Of a stretch of 64,000 bases of DNA, positions 8,729 to 18,580 are shown in pieces. The notes beneath the pieces are model-generated. The model saw only the letters and a program-made list of their open reading frames with translations, searched no databases and was not told the DNA's origin. Origin of the DNA: Neobacillus sp. SuZ13 (GTDB taxonomy: Bacteria > Bacillota > Bacilli > Bacillales > Cytobacillaceae); the NCBI RefSeq assembly GCF_030123365.1, contig NZ_CP126107.1, positions 2,589,501 to 2,653,500 on the forward strand, given 5' to 3'. The stretch's first letter is position 1. Each line of letters opens with the position of its first letter. A program made the position numbers and the translations under genes.

Positions 8729-8818
8729 ATGAAAAAAAGCATAATGATTTAGGCTGATTCAGCTATCGCTTATCTTGGGATCGTCATTGCTGGTTAAAGT
8801 GTGTATGCTAGTTCATAG
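8729..8818 (+). pseudogene. Dead start of a secreted-protein gene
   Basis: A strong AAGGAGGAGG site precedes ATG 8729. The frame reads MKKSIMI, stop, ADSAIAYLGIVIAG, stop, SVYASS, stop. This is clearly a signal peptide (basic start, hydrophobic core, VYA cleavage region) broken by two in-frame stops and lacking a mature part. It was probably a small copper-related secreted protein cotranscribed with copA, but the family cannot be recognised. Confidence 0.6.
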
Positions 8819-8916
8819 ACAAAGGTAAAAAGCAGGAGAAATTCTATAAATTTTTAAAACGTGATAATAATTTATGAATTGGAAAACAATAGTACTTAAG
8901 AAAGGAGGGGATTGGA

Positions 8917-9306
8917 GTGTATTTGAAAAAGTGGTTAACTGGATGGGTCGTTTTATTTGCAACGATTATCGTGATGTCAACTATTGGTTCACATTATGTA
9001 TTCGCCGAATCTGGTCTAACAACAAAGCCTGTTGAGACAGCAAAAGCGATAGCGGTCGGATTGAATGATAATTACTTTAATCCGAAGGACATCACTATTC
9101 CGAATGGACAAACGACAACATTGATTTTGAAGAACCAAGGTAAGAAACCGCACACATTCACCGTGGAAAAGCTCGGAATTAACACCGAAGTCCAGCCAGG
9201 AAAAGAAACAACTATTACTGTGACACCGAAAAATCCCGGTACATATGAACTAATCTGCCGGTACCATTTCCAGGAAGGAATGGTTGGGAAAGTAATCGTG
9301 AAATAA
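8917..9306 (+). CDS. Secreted cupredoxin-domain protein
   Basis: 129 residues from GTG 8917, which follows AAAGGAGGGG. An N-terminal signal peptide (about residues 1-30, ending VFAES) is followed by a cupredoxin fold. A type-1 copper site is visible: His in KKPHTF and the C-terminal cluster Cys-x-x-x-His-x4-Met (CRYHFQEGM). It probably binds copper outside the membrane. It lies next to csoR-copZ-copA and is likely part of copper handling, though it could have its own promoter. Confidence 0.85.
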   Translation: MYLKKWLTGWVVLFATIIVMSTIGSHYVFAESGLTTKPVETAKAIAVGLNDNYFNPKDITIPNGQTTTLILKNQGKKPHTFTVEKLGINTEVQPGKETTITVTPKNPGTYELICRYHFQEGMVGKVIVK

Positions 9307-9307
9307 C

Positions 9308-9337
9308 AAGCAGGGCCAATTGGGGCCTTGCTTTTTT
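9308..9337 (+). terminator. Terminator after the cupredoxin gene
   Basis: AAGCAGGGCC (9308-9317) pairs with GGCCTTGCTT (9323-9332), one G-U pair, ending in a T run. Confidence 0.8.
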
Positions 9338-9369
9338 AAGTTACGAAGAATTACCAGCCAAATTCATTT

Positions 9370-9606
9370 CTAAATAAAGTGGTCCTTTTCCTCCAAAAAA
9401 AGGACCCCATCATTGGCAGGGGATTCAAGCATTAATCGTTTCGTCATCGTTTTCCACATAGGGACCCTGAAATGGTGAAATGGATTGCTACCCGTAAACT
9501 TGAAATCTAAGGTGATTTTTACTTCTTGATTTTTGAATACAAAACAGACAGAAAAATGTTTTTCTGTCTGTTCTGGTTTCTTAAAAGGAGTATGATTCTC
9601 CGTCAT
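9370..9606 (-). CDS. Small hypothetical protein
   Basis: 78 residues, no family recognised. It starts inside the last codons of the upstream metallo-hydrolase gene (26-base overlap), and no separate ribosome-binding site is visible, so it would depend on translational coupling. The sequence is hydrophilic with no signal peptide or membrane segment. It could also be non-coding. Confidence 0.4.
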   Translation of the reverse strand: MTENHTPFKKPEQTEKHFSVCFVFKNQEVKITLDFKFTGSNPFHHFRVPMWKTMTKRLMLESPANDGVLFLEEKDHFI

Positions 9607-10342
9607 CTGGCACTAATACATTGGAGGAGATTCCTTTATAATGAATGAAACTTTTCAATTCTACTCTCGATAAAGTCCAATGATTGACAGCTTCCATATG
9701 AATAGAAATTATTTTAGCGTGAGGAGCAGACTTGTAAACTTCATAAATGTCTTCTTTTCCCATAACTAGAGAGCCACCTTGAAGGAATTGATTATCACCA
9801 CCATTTACAACAATGATTTCTGGTTGATGTGTTTCGATAACTTCTTGAACCGCTTTATACCAAACGGTATCTCCAGCTACATATAAAGTTTTCTCACTTG
9901 AGTGTTTGAAGACAACCCCACACACTAGACCAAGAAGTTTTAAAATTTCTCCACGTCCGTGCTCACCTTTTGTTTTGATTAATTGGATCCCATCAAAAAC
10001 GGTATCTTCTTGTAGAACTTCAACATTTTTAAAACCATCGTTTCTAACTTTTCCAGCATCCTCTTCATTTTGCACAAACATTCTTATCTGTTTTGGCAAA
10101 ACATCTTTGGCAGTATCATCGTAATGATCTAGGTGAAGATGAGTTACTATAACAGCATCTACATCATTAATAATCTCCTCAATGGAGTTTGGTAAACTGA
10201 CTAAAGGATTCTTTTGATCTTGCCTTAATGAATTGCGAAAGGGCGGGTACGTACCCTTCTCAGACAAAAATGGATCGATTAAAAACTTCTTCCCTGCATA
10301 TTGGACAACAATGGTTGCATTTCGAATGTGTTGTATATTCAT
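9581..10342 (-). CDS. Metallo-beta-lactamase-fold hydrolase
   Basis: 253 residues from ATG 10342, which follows AAAGGAGCATAAGAAT. The zinc motif THLHLDHYDD (around residue 65-75) and the later GDTVWY and SIHMEAVNHW elements place it in the UlaG/YtkL-like branch of the MBL fold. The substrate is unknown. An earlier ATG at 10372 lies before the ribosome-binding site and is rejected. It is divergent from an Lrp-type regulator gene at 10464, which may control it. Confidence 0.85.
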   Translation of the reverse strand: MNIQHIRNATIVVQYAGKKFLIDPFLSEKGTYPPFRNSLRQDQKNPLVSLPNSIEEIINDVDAVIVTHLHLDHYDDTAKDVLPKQIRMFVQNEEDAGKVRNDGFKNVEVLQEDTVFDGIQLIKTKGEHGRGEILKLLGLVCGVVFKHSSEKTLYVAGDTVWYKAVQEVIETHQPEIIVVNGGDNQFLQGGSLVMGKEDIYEVYKSAPHAKIISIHMEAVNHWTLSRVELKSFIHYKGISSNVLVPDDGESYSF

Positions 10343-10463
10343 ATTCTTATGCTCCTTTTCAATAATGTACATATAGTTTATAATAGGACCGCAATTTACT
10401 ACATAGATAAAATCAAGTCTTTTTACGCTTTCACTTGATTATTGAAAGGAGTTGATTTGATAA

Positions 10464-10874
10464 ATGTTAGATAGTACAGATAGGCGAATCCTTGATGAAC
10501 TTTCAAAGAACAGCCGGATTACGATGAAGGAATTAGGTGAAAAAGTCCATTTGACCGGACAGGCAGCTTCAGCCAGAGTGGCGAAGTTAGAGGATCATGG
10601 AATAATTGAAGGGTATAGCATTAAAGTCAATCAAGCAAAAATGGGATATGCCGTTCACGCTATTATACATATCTATACAAAAAGCACGAACCATCAACCT
10701 TATTTGTCCTTTGTTAAAACACAACAACAGTTTGTCATGAATAACTACAAAATCAGTGGGGAAAGTTGTTATCTTCTCGAGTGTAAATTTCCATCCAATG
10801 AAATATTAGATGAATTTTTAACAAGCCTAAGTAATTATGTGAGTTATAAATTATCGATTGTTATAAGTAAATAA
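10464..10874 (+). CDS. Lrp/AsnC-family transcriptional regulator
   Basis: 136 residues. An N-terminal winged helix (LDSTDRRILDELSKNSRITMKELGEKVHLTGQAASARVAKLEDHGII) is followed by a short ligand-sensing region. ATG 10464 lies 15 bases after AAAGGAG. Lrp proteins respond to amino acids and often control transport. Likely targets are the divergent MBL gene and the convergent DMT exporter, both inferred only from position. Confidence 0.88.
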   Translation: MLDSTDRRILDELSKNSRITMKELGEKVHLTGQAASARVAKLEDHGIIEGYSIKVNQAKMGYAVHAIIHIYTKSTNHQPYLSFVKTQQQFVMNNYKISGESCYLLECKFPSNEILDEFLTSLSNYVSYKLSIVISK

Positions 10875-10913
10875 TAAATTAATAGAAATGAATGATTGTG
10901 AAGATATCTGGTA

Positions 10914-10955
10914 AGCCCCCCAAATCAACTAACTCTGAGGGGCTCTTCATTTTTA
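10914..10955 (+). terminator. Terminator after the Lrp-type gene
   Basis: AGCCCC (10914-10919) pairs with GGGGCT (10939-10944), followed by a T-rich tail. The stem overlaps the 3' end of the convergent DMT gene. Confidence 0.55.
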
Positions 10956-11869
10956 GGTGGCAGGCTTGATCGGGATGAAGACTCTTTATTCATCGCCAAC
11001 AAGAATATCAATCCAATAATACAAGCAGTACCCACCCATTGGAATAGACCAAACGGTTCTTTTAACCAAAAGACTGTTGTTAAAACGGCAGCAAGCGGCT
11101 CTATACTACCTAAAAGACTTGATTCTTTCGGTTGAAGACTTTGTAAACTTTCTATATAAAACCAAAATGCAATCATCGTACCAAAGATGATCACGAAGAA
11201 TAAATAAAAATAAGCTTCAAACGTTAAGCCAGTAAAGCTCATTTGCCAAGGGGGATGGATAAAACTTAAGGCAAAACCACCGATCAACATAGCCCAACCG
11301 ACAATGACAAGTGAGTCGAATTGCGCAAGGAGTGGTACGGCATATAGAGTATAAAAGGCTAAAGCGATTCCAGATAAAACACCCCATACGATTGCAGGTG
11401 TAGACACAGATAATTGAGAGATGGAGCCATTTGTTAATAAGAAAAAACAACCTACTAATGCGAGAATAACAGTTAACAAATCTCTTTTTGTTAGAACTGT
11501 TTGTTTGCGGAAAATGAGGTATACGATAATCATAACAGGTGCTAAATACTGTAGAAGTGTTGCAACAGCGGCATTTCCATGTTTAATGGAAGCCATGTAT
11601 GTGTATTGAACCGCAAGCATACCCACTAATCCGAAAATAATCAATTGAATGGCGGTCCTTCGAGTTCTCCAAACACCTAATATCTGGGAACGGTCTTTTC
11701 GCAAAAATTGAACGGTTAAGAGTAAAAAACCAGCTATAAGTAAGCGGATCGTTACCAGCCAATCAACATCGATTTGATACTGTTGAAAAAGCTTCTTTGC
11801 CACTGTGCCACCAATTCCCCAAAATATTGCTCCCGTTATAACAAGAATGATTCCCTTTTGTCGATTCAT
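10925..11869 (-). CDS. EamA/DMT-superfamily membrane transporter
   Basis: 314 residues, about ten membrane helices in two EamA halves. It has the typical [18 protein letters not shown] start and a C-terminal positively charged tail. It probably exports amino acids or metabolites. It is divergent from the AraC-type gene at 11988 with about 118 bases between them, so this regulator is the most likely controller. It is related in family, but not closely in sequence, to the exporter at 4863. Confidence 0.88.
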   Translation of the reverse strand: MNRQKGIILVITGAIFWGIGGTVAKKLFQQYQIDVDWLVTIRLLIAGFLLLTVQFLRKDRSQILGVWRTRRTAIQLIIFGLVGMLAVQYTYMASIKHGNAAVATLLQYLAPVMIIVYLIFRKQTVLTKRDLLTVILALVGCFFLLTNGSISQLSVSTPAIVWGVLSGIALAFYTLYAVPLLAQFDSLVIVGWAMLIGGFALSFIHPPWQMSFTGLTFEAYFYLFFVIIFGTMIAFWFYIESLQSLQPKESSLLGSIEPLAAVLTTVFWLKEPFGLFQWVGTACIIGLIFLLAMNKESSSRSSLPPKNEEPLRVS

Positions 11870-11987
11870 GTTCGATTCTCCACCTTAAAATATAAAAATA
11901 GTGTTATAATATTCTAAATAATAAGTGGAGAACTTCAAAAATAATACTCAAATCGAATGATAAAATATAAGAATATTGAGGTGGGGT

Positions 11988-12881
11988 ATGCAAATTAAAG
12001 ATTTTATGGTGGATCATAGTTTAAAAGAATTAACAGAGCATCGTACCGTTGTGTTACCTATTGCCTGTTACGAAACCACGATTAACCAAAATATTAATGG
12101 ATATATCCCACTTCATTGGCATGATGAATTTCAGTTTGTGCTCGTTGTAAAAGGAGAGGCCAGCTTTAAAATTAATGAAGAAAAAATGGCTGTTCAAGAA
12201 GGAGAGGGGCTTTTTATTAATAGCGGCTGCCTGCACATGGCAAAAGATAATAAGGATTCGGGCTGCATCTATATTTGTTTAAATGTTTCTCCGAACTTCG
12301 TTTTATCACAAGAACTTTATCCAACCTATGTACACCCTTATATTGAAGCGACTAATATTCCTTGTTTACCCTTAGTTCCAAAGAAGTCTTGGGCGAATAA
12401 TATTTTGGTCTCTATTATGAAAATTAATCAGTTGATAAAAGAAAATCCACCATTCAATGAAATCGACATCAGCTTACATCTCACATTAATTTGGAAGAAC
12501 CTCATCATGAATGGAATTCAATTAGAGTACGAACAACCGGAAATGGTTAAGAGTCAACGAATGAAGCAAATGTTAAATTGGATCCACCTACATTATGGTG
12601 AGAAAATCCTTTTAGACGATATTGCACGAGCTGGTCAATTAAGCCGTTCCGAATGCTGTCGATATTTCAAACGGATTTTAAAGACATCACCTTTGAACTA
12701 TGTAACCGATTATCGTATTCAAAAAAGTTTAATTTTGCTACAACAACCAGAATCCAATGTCACAGATGTTGCCTATCAGGTAGGATTTAACAGCACGAGC
12801 TATTTCATTGATAAATTTCGAAAGTCGATGAATATGACACCATTAGCCTACAAAAAAATAAAAATTACTGATCACTTGTGA
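11988..12881 (+). CDS. AraC-family regulator with N-terminal cupin
   Basis: 297 residues. An N-terminal cupin-like sensing domain (PLHWHDEFQFVLVVKGEASF, HMAKDN) is followed by a C-terminal double helix-turn-helix (residues about 195-293: LLDDIARAGQLSRSECCRYFKRI, VTDVAYQVGFNSTSYFIDKFRKSMNMTP). ATG 11988 comes right after GAGGTGGGGT; a TTG 12 bases upstream is less likely. It probably activates the divergent DMT exporter in response to a small molecule. Confidence 0.9.
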   Translation: MQIKDFMVDHSLKELTEHRTVVLPIACYETTINQNINGYIPLHWHDEFQFVLVVKGEASFKINEEKMAVQEGEGLFINSGCLHMAKDNKDSGCIYICLNVSPNFVLSQELYPTYVHPYIEATNIPCLPLVPKKSWANNILVSIMKINQLIKENPPFNEIDISLHLTLIWKNLIMNGIQLEYEQPEMVKSQRMKQMLNWIHLHYGEKILLDDIARAGQLSRSECCRYFKRILKTSPLNYVTDYRIQKSLILLQQPESNVTDVAYQVGFNSTSYFIDKFRKSMNMTPLAYKKIKITDHL

Positions 12882-12944
12882 AATGTTATATACAATAGCT
12901 TGTCTTCATAACTATGTATAAAAGGCATAGGGTGTGAAGAATTC

Positions 12945-13745
12945 ATGCGAATATTAAAGAATGTATCATTATTTTTTCTAGCCTCTTTATTATTAATGCT
13001 AACAATTATGTTTTTGAACGATTGGTTTCATTTAGGTATTTCTGATAACGATATAGATATTTTCCTTGGACCTACAATTATGTTAATTTTCTTCTGGATT
13101 GCTTCACCGGACCTAAGGAAGCACTTCTTTGCACAATTTATTAGAGTCAAAGCTTTTGATAGAGTGATATTGCTGCCCGTTTTATTAGCAATATTGGTGC
13201 TTTTTTTCATGTATTCCTATTTCTACTTTCCAGCATTATTTAATAAAGAGCCATTAACGGTTGGTAAAGCTCAATATTTAGGTCATCATGAACTTACTAC
13301 TGCCGGCGAGATTTTATTGTTAGGGATCATAGGACCTTTTAGTGAAGAATTTCTATTCCGCTTTTTTCTTATTGTTTATTTGCCGTATCTAGCCCTCTAT
13401 CATACGTTCATTAAACAGCCTCTTATAGCAAAGAAAAATGTGAATAAAAGTATTTCAAAACCTTTTATATTCTTAGGAAATATAGCGAATAAGGTTTACT
13501 ACCGAGTATTTGAAATGAAAGATAAAAAACTAATAAGTGGCTGGGTGATACTAGTTTCATTTTTCTTCGCTCTCGTTCATGGACCTGACCTTTATTCATT
13601 TCCTGTCTATTTCTTACCTGGGATACTATTTAGCTTTGTCTATTTAAAGTACGGGTTTTTAGCAAGTTGGATATGTCATGGAGCTGCTAATTCCTTTTCA
13701 GGGATTGTTAATTCGATATTTATCTCATTTCTTAATGGGACATGA
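12945..13745 (+). CDS. CPBP-family intramembrane metalloprotease
   Basis: 266 residues, about seven membrane helices. The Abi/CPBP motifs are present: EEFLFR (Glu134, Glu135, Arg139), a membrane FxxxH-type segment FALVHG and a final WICHGAANS. Members process membrane substrates or confer bacteriocin immunity. An insert of about 50 residues between the first two motifs is longer than usual. The gene stands 64 bases after the AraC gene with its own start context; the partner substrate is unknown. Confidence 0.85.
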   Translation: MRILKNVSLFFLASLLLMLTIMFLNDWFHLGISDNDIDIFLGPTIMLIFFWIASPDLRKHFFAQFIRVKAFDRVILLPVLLAILVLFFMYSYFYFPALFNKEPLTVGKAQYLGHHELTTAGEILLLGIIGPFSEEFLFRFFLIVYLPYLALYHTFIKQPLIAKKNVNKSISKPFIFLGNIANKVYYRVFEMKDKKLISGWVILVSFFFALVHGPDLYSFPVYFLPGILFSFVYLKYGFLASWICHGAANSFSGIVNSIFISFLNGT

Positions 13746-13816
13746 AAAGAGGAAACTACAAGAGTCGAAACTTATTATAAACTATTCCGTCATATACATT
13801 AATAGGGGGAATGTGT

Positions 13817-14281
13817 ATGAAGAAATGTTTTTTAGTATTAATAGCTCTTTTTGGACTTACCATATTAGGTTGTTCAAAAAATGGATTGTCAGGAGGAAAG
13901 CCTCCTAAAGCATTTATAGAAATTAATAATAAAAGATTTGAAACTACACTTGGTACTTATTGTTGGCAAGAGAATGGAAAAGGTAAATGCGTCGATTCTA
14001 TCGGACCAATTGAGCTATTAAAAGGTAAAAAGCCAATAGAAGTAAAATCTGGAGAGAATATAACTTTCGTGATGGATTATGAACCAAAACCAAATAAATT
14101 CCATGTTATACAGATAAGTAATAACAAAGAAACTGAAATCGTTGTTAAGGATAATAATTTTTCAGCACCTATACAAAAAGGGCTTTATTATTTCTCTTAT
14201 GGAGTATGGTGGATGGATGAAAAGGAAGAAAATTTGTCTCATGGCGATGCTTTTTACTCCTTCTCCTTAGAAGTAAAATAA
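13817..14281 (+). CDS. Lipoprotein of unknown function
   Basis: 154 residues. A lipoprotein signal peptide ends in LTILGC with the lipidated Cys19. The mature part is hydrophilic with no recognised domain, containing YCWQENGKGKC and a C-terminal region rich in aromatic residues. ATG 13817 is chosen because it is 8 bases after AGGGGG; ATG 13811 is only 2 bases from it. A strong terminator follows directly. Confidence 0.8.
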   Translation: MKKCFLVLIALFGLTILGCSKNGLSGGKPPKAFIEINNKRFETTLGTYCWQENGKGKCVDSIGPIELLKGKKPIEVKSGENITFVMDYEPKPNKFHVIQISNNKETEIVVKDNNFSAPIQKGLYYFSYGVWWMDEKEENLSHGDAFYSFSLEVK

Positions 14282-14312
14282 ATCCTCTTATCGTAATGAT
14301 AAGAGGATTTTC
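14281..14312 (+). terminator. Terminator after the lipoprotein gene
   Basis: AATCCTCTTATC (14281-14292) and GATAAGAGGATT (14298-14309) form a perfect 12-bp stem followed by TTT. Confidence 0.85.
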
Positions 14313-14458
14313 AATTTAGATGTTCCTAATTTCATCTCCTTTGGCATGCCATGAATATCATCGGCAGTTCCTAAATCGGGATAATAGACCTAATACACTT
14401 GTTGTAATATTAACTGTTTTGATTTGGGATACTAAGCATGATAAAGGGGGTGAAGTGG

Positions 14459-15097
14459 TTGGAAAAACTAAAAATGAACTTGGAGGGGAAAAACACGGCT
14501 CTCATCGTCGTGGATGTGCAAAACGATTATTGCCATCCCGATGGAGCGATTGCCAAAAGTGGAAATGACGTTAGTTCGGTCAAAAAAATGATGCCGAACT
14601 TATGCAACTTGTTGGATGCGGCAAGAGAGCACTCAGTTCCAATCATATTCCTACAGACGAATCATGATAAGACAACTGATTCTGAGGTTTGGCTTTCCCG
14701 ATTTCCGGATGGTGTAAATCCGATTTGCAAGACGGGGAGCTGGGGAGCGGAATTTTACGAAGTTGAGCCACAGTCTATTGACATCATCGTTAAGAAACAC
14801 CGTTACAGTGGGTTCATTCATACTATGTTAGAATCCATATTGCGAACTCTTAAGATCGAAACCCTAATTATAACTGGTGTGAGTACGAATCTTTGCGTGG
14901 AATCAACTGCAAGAGACGGGTTTATGCTGGATTATCGAATCGTGCTCATGAACGATGCTTGCGCGGCTTTTTCGAAGGAAGAACACGAAATGACCTTAAA
15001 AACCGTGGATACCTATTTTGGGATGGTGGCAGATACGGAACAGGTTGTTTCCTTTTGGAGGATGAACGCAACCAAATCTCCCCAGTTTGTAACATAA
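14459..15097 (+). CDS. Isochorismatase-family cysteine hydrolase
   Basis: 212 residues from TTG 14459, 8 bases after AAGGGGG; ATG 14474 is also possible. The family's catalytic triad is visible: Asp in VVDVQNDY, Lys in VKKHRYSGF and Cys in GVSTNLCVESTARDG. The sequence resembles the RutB/ureidoacrylate-type branch, but the substrate is not certain; nicotinamidase-like or amide substrates are possible. The gene stands alone between two terminators. Confidence 0.85.
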   Translation: MEKLKMNLEGKNTALIVVDVQNDYCHPDGAIAKSGNDVSSVKKMMPNLCNLLDAAREHSVPIIFLQTNHDKTTDSEVWLSRFPDGVNPICKTGSWGAEFYEVEPQSIDIIVKKHRYSGFIHTMLESILRTLKIETLIITGVSTNLCVESTARDGFMLDYRIVLMNDACAAFSKEEHEMTLKTVDTYFGMVADTEQVVSFWRMNATKSPQFVT

Positions 15098-15146
15098 TCG
15101 GTTTGATGAAAAACGACTATACTTTTAGAGACAGCACCAACAATAC

Positions 15147-15204
15147 AAACAGTGGGGGACTAGGATGTATAATAAATGTATGTCCTAGCTTTCGCTGTTT
15201 TTTT
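15147..15204 (+). terminator. Terminator after the isochorismatase-like gene
   Basis: AACAG and GGACTAGGA pair with TCCTAG and CTGTT, with a run of seven T at the end. Confidence 0.65.
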
Positions 15205-15339
15205 CTAACGTCCCGGTTAGTTCCATCATTGTTCAGATACATGGTATCAATGTTTTCCTCTTAACAACTTAATTAGTTTATATGTCCAATTATAAGTGAA
15301 TAAAAAAAGGGGTGTTTTATATAAACGGATAAAATTAAA

Positions 15340-15360
15340 GGAAAGCCACTGAGGCTCTCC
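15340..15360 (-). terminator. Terminator after hcp
   Basis: On the minus strand GGAGAGCC pairs with GGCTTTCC (one G-U pair), followed by TTTAATTTTAT. Confidence 0.7.
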
Positions 15361-15408
15361 CTATATCATTATTTTATCCTTCATCTCAGTCTGGACCTTA
15401 GTCTATGA

Positions 15409-17088
15409 TTAAAGTAATGTACTTTCTTGAATTTCAATTGAGCTGTTCATGAACATTTCCAGGTCGTCTTTAGTATTTGAAATGCCGCCTACACCAAAAT
15501 TCTCAATTAGGAAGTTCGTTACGTTTGGTGATAAGAAAGCTGGTAATGTTGGTCCAACGTGAATATTTTTCACACCTAAGTAAAGTAAAGATAAGAAAAC
15601 GATCACTGCTTTTTGCTCATACCAAGCGATATTGTAAGATAATGGTAATTCATTTACACTTTCCAATCCGAATGCATCTTTCAACTTCAATGCAGTCATG
15701 ACTAGAGAGTAGGAATCGTTACATTGACCGGCATCAAGTACCCTTGGAATACCGTTGATATCACCTAAATCTAGTTTATTGTACCGATATTTTGCACAAC
15801 CGGCGGTTAAAATGATCGTATCTTTTGGAAGCTCTTCGGCAAACTCTTTATAGTACGTTCTGCTCTTATGGCGGCCATCACAACCAGCCATGACAAAGAA
15901 TCGTTTAATATCACCATTTTTCACCGCTTCTACCACTTGATCAGCTACTTGAGCCACTTGATTATGTGCAAATCCTCCAATAATTTCACCTTTTTCAATT
16001 TCTACTGGTGGTTGGCATTTCATTGCATGCTCAATAATAACGGAGAAATCTTTTGAACCATCTTCATTTTTAGGAATATGTGTTACACCCTCAACAGCCG
16101 TTGCCCCAGTGGTATACATTCTTCCTATATAAGATTCTTTTGGTGGTACAATACAATTTGTTGTCATTAAAATCGGGCCGTTAAAGCTCTCGAATTCACG
16201 AGTTTGTTCCCACCATGCATTTCCGTAATTACCGACAAAATGATCATATTTTTTGAATGCAGGATAATAGTTCGCTGGAAGCATTTCACTATGTGTATAT
16301 ACATCTACTCCCGTGCCCTCTGTTTGTTTTAATAACTGTTCCATGTCCTTTAGGTCATGACCGCTGACTAAAATACCCGGATTTTGACGTACACCAATGT
16401 TTACTTTTGTCATTTCAGGATGACCATATGTTGATGTATTTGCAGTATCTAAAAGCTCCATGGCATGAACGCCGTACTTTCCACATTCCATTGAAAGTTC
16501 AATCAATTGTTCCATACCTACAGAGTCATCTGTGATCATTGCAAGTGCTTTTTGCATAAACGCATCTAGCTCTTCATTTTCATAGCTAAGATTTGCCGCG
16601 TGCTCTAAATAGGCAGCCATTCCTTTCAAACCGTAAGTCACTAACTCTCTTAATGAACGAATATCTTCATCTTTGGTCGCTAAAATACTAACTTCTTGAG
16701 AAGCAGATTTCATTTCAAGCTGAAGATTTGTTTCACCATACCAAGTGACAAAATCACTATTGTTGTCTAAAGTATACCCTGCATTTAGTATTGCCGCTTT
16801 AATTTCTTCCCGGAGCTTTAAACCTTCTCTTACTGTATTAAAAAATTCATTTTTATCCCAATTTGCATTAGTAATCGTCATAAAAAGACCATTAACGATA
16901 AACTGATCTGTTTTCTTTTGATTAATCCCGATTTCACGAGCCATTGTATTCACAATCGCTACTCCCTTAATCGTGTAAATCAATAAATCTTGCATATTTG
17001 CTAAATCATCTTTTTTTCCACAAACTCCTACAACTGTACAACCCGTTCCTTTTGCGGTTTCTTGACATTGAAAACAAAACATACTCAT
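15409..17088 (-). CDS. hcp: Hybrid cluster protein (hydroxylamine reductase)
   Basis: 559 residues, full length. The N-terminal cysteines Cys5-x2-Cys8-x8-Cys17-x5-Cys23 have the spacing of class I Hcp, which holds a [4Fe-4S] cluster. Later cysteines ([41 protein letters not shown] and GQCNDSYS) bind the hybrid Fe-S-O cluster. Hcp reduces hydroxylamine or nitric oxide under anoxic, nitrosative conditions. ATG 17088 follows GGAGG. The Hcr reductase partner is not present here. No clear FNR or Rex site was seen upstream. Confidence 0.93.
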   Translation of the reverse strand: MSMFCFQCQETAKGTGCTVVGVCGKKDDLANMQDLLIYTIKGVAIVNTMAREIGINQKKTDQFIVNGLFMTITNANWDKNEFFNTVREGLKLREEIKAAILNAGYTLDNNSDFVTWYGETNLQLEMKSASQEVSILATKDEDIRSLRELVTYGLKGMAAYLEHAANLSYENEELDAFMQKALAMITDDSVGMEQLIELSMECGKYGVHAMELLDTANTSTYGHPEMTKVNIGVRQNPGILVSGHDLKDMEQLLKQTEGTGVDVYTHSEMLPANYYPAFKKYDHFVGNYGNAWWEQTREFESFNGPILMTTNCIVPPKESYIGRMYTTGATAVEGVTHIPKNEDGSKDFSVIIEHAMKCQPPVEIEKGEIIGGFAHNQVAQVADQVVEAVKNGDIKRFFVMAGCDGRHKSRTYYKEFAEELPKDTIILTAGCAKYRYNKLDLGDINGIPRVLDAGQCNDSYSLVMTALKLKDAFGLESVNELPLSYNIAWYEQKAVIVFLSLLYLGVKNIHVGPTLPAFLSPNVTNFLIENFGVGGISNTKDDLEMFMNSSIEIQESTLL

Positions 17089-17487
17089 TAATAAATAACC
17101 TCCAGTGAATGATTTTTGATTTCTATTTTTCTACAATTTACACTTTCTCATATTTAGTATGAATGATTGAATAAGTATCATAAGCTATTAACAATTTTAT
17201 CAACTTGTTTACATCGCTATTATAAATTCATAAATTTTAAATTTGGAGTTCTTTATGAATCTGTTCAAAAATAAGTCAAAAAGATTTGAACACTTCGTGA
17301 CAAAAAGGAAAGTGGATGAGGTTGGACCTTATTTGAATTTAAATTTGAGCTTGTGGAAATTTGTACTTAAATTAACAGGGCTTTACATCAATATGGAGTA
17401 GATCCTTTTTTGTTGTGTCACTTACGGGAGTTTAACTCAATATGGAGTTGATAAATTCTGTACATAATATGAATGGAAGGAGGCAAA
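17089..17487. other. Long hcp upstream region
   Basis: AT-rich, with no plausible gene. It contains two similar CAATATGGAGT elements (near 17387 and 17437), about 49 bases apart, and no operator that could be named. Confidence 0.4.
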
Positions 17488-17625
17488 ATGAAAGTGAAAG
17501 GCAGTGGAAGATTAACGAGATTATTTATAATAACACTGCATACTATAACGGAAAGTATAGATATTTCCGAAAAAACATGTTCTTTATCCTTTGCTTCAAA
17601 TGAATATACTTTTCCTTCTTTTTAA
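17488..17625 (+). CDS. Possible 45-residue protein
   Basis: ATG 17488 is preceded by a strong GGAAGGAGG site 5 bases away. The translation begins MKVKGSGRLTRLFIITL and has a short hydrophobic segment followed by a hydrophilic tail. No family is recognised. It may be a real small protein or the beginning of a lost gene. Confidence 0.3.
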   Translation: MKVKGSGRLTRLFIITLHTITESIDISEKTCSLSFASNEYTFPSF

Positions 17626-17817
17626 TATAAAAAGAGTTGAGTAATTTAAAAAAATACAAAAATAGACAAAGTATGATAACTTTAAAGTATAATATGAAAT
17701 AGGTATGTTTGTTCGGTCAGTAAATAAATAATGAAATTCAATATCTTCTGAACGAATCAGATATTGAACAGAATTTGAAAGGTAACAAAGGATCGATAAA
17801 AAGAAAGGAAGTGCAAA

Positions 17818-18528
17818 ATGATAGATTTTGAAATGGTTATGCAGGAACTGGACGCGCTTGGCAAGGAACGAACGAAAAAGATATACATAAGTAATGGTGC
17901 ACACGAACCTCTTTATGGGGTGGCTACGGGTGCAATGAAGCCACTCGCGAAGAAAATCAAGAAAAATCAGCCATTAGCTGATCAGCTTTACGCCACCGGG
18001 AACTACGATGCCATGTATTTTGCCGGCATCATTGCGGACCCCATGATCATGACAGAGGCAGATTTTGAGCGGTGGATTGATGGGGCGTATTTCTATATGA
18101 TTTCTGATTATGTGGTTGCCGTAACGCTGGCTGAAACTGATATTGCGCAAGATGTTGCAGACAAATGGATCGCAAGCGGGGAAGAACTAAAAATGTCGGC
18201 AGGCTGGAGCTGTTACTGTTGGCTTTTAGGGAATCGTCCAGACAGTGAATTCAGCGAAAGCAAGATGTCCAGTATGCTTGATCAGGTGAAAAATACGATT
18301 CATGATTCTCCGGATCGAACGAAATCCGCCATGAATAATTTTATCTACACCGTGGGGATTTCCTACTTGCCGCTACATGAAAAAGCGGTTGAAACGGCAA
18401 AAGCCGTAGGACCAGTAGAAATCAAACGGGACAAGAAAAAAAGCAGTATTCTTCTTGCTTCCGAAAATATTCAAAAGGAAATTGATAGAGGAAAACTTGG
18501 TTTCAAGCGTAAATATGTAAGATGTTAG
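17818..18528 (+). CDS. DNA alkylation repair protein (AlkD-like)
   Basis: 236 residues, a HEAT-repeat-like helical protein of the DNA_alkylation family. Recognisable stretches are YGVATGAMKPLAKKI, YDAMYFAGIIADP, WIDGAYFYMISDYVV and MNNFIYTVGISY. AlkC/AlkD proteins excise N3- and N7-alkylated bases without base flipping. ATG 17818 follows AAAGGAAG. A strong terminator comes after it. The exact substrate class (AlkC or AlkD) is uncertain. Confidence 0.8.
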   Translation: MIDFEMVMQELDALGKERTKKIYISNGAHEPLYGVATGAMKPLAKKIKKNQPLADQLYATGNYDAMYFAGIIADPMIMTEADFERWIDGAYFYMISDYVVAVTLAETDIAQDVADKWIASGEELKMSAGWSCYCWLLGNRPDSEFSESKMSSMLDQVKNTIHDSPDRTKSAMNNFIYTVGISYLPLHEKAVETAKAVGPVEIKRDKKKSSILLASENIQKEIDRGKLGFKRKYVRC

Positions 18529-18544
18529 CATAGCTTATGGAAAG

Positions 18545-18580
18545 TGGCTTAGTAATTACATTACTGAGCCATTTATTTTG
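18545..18580 (+). terminator. Terminator after the AlkD-like gene
   Basis: TGGCTTAGTAAT (18545-18556) and ATTACTGAGCCA (18560-18571) form a 12-bp stem (one G-U), then TTTATTTT. Confidence 0.8.

Noticed and set aside
13678..13908. ORF spanning the end of the CPBP gene and the lipoprotein start
   Set aside because: It is a shadow frame; the lipoprotein signal peptide in another frame is convincing.
14893..15264. ORF over the end of the isochorismatase-like gene
   Set aside because: It is out of frame with a clear gene and runs through that gene's terminator.
17596..17904. Minus-strand ORF overlapping the AlkD-like gene start
   Set aside because: It overlaps a real gene and the 5' region has a poor start; the composition is like antisense.
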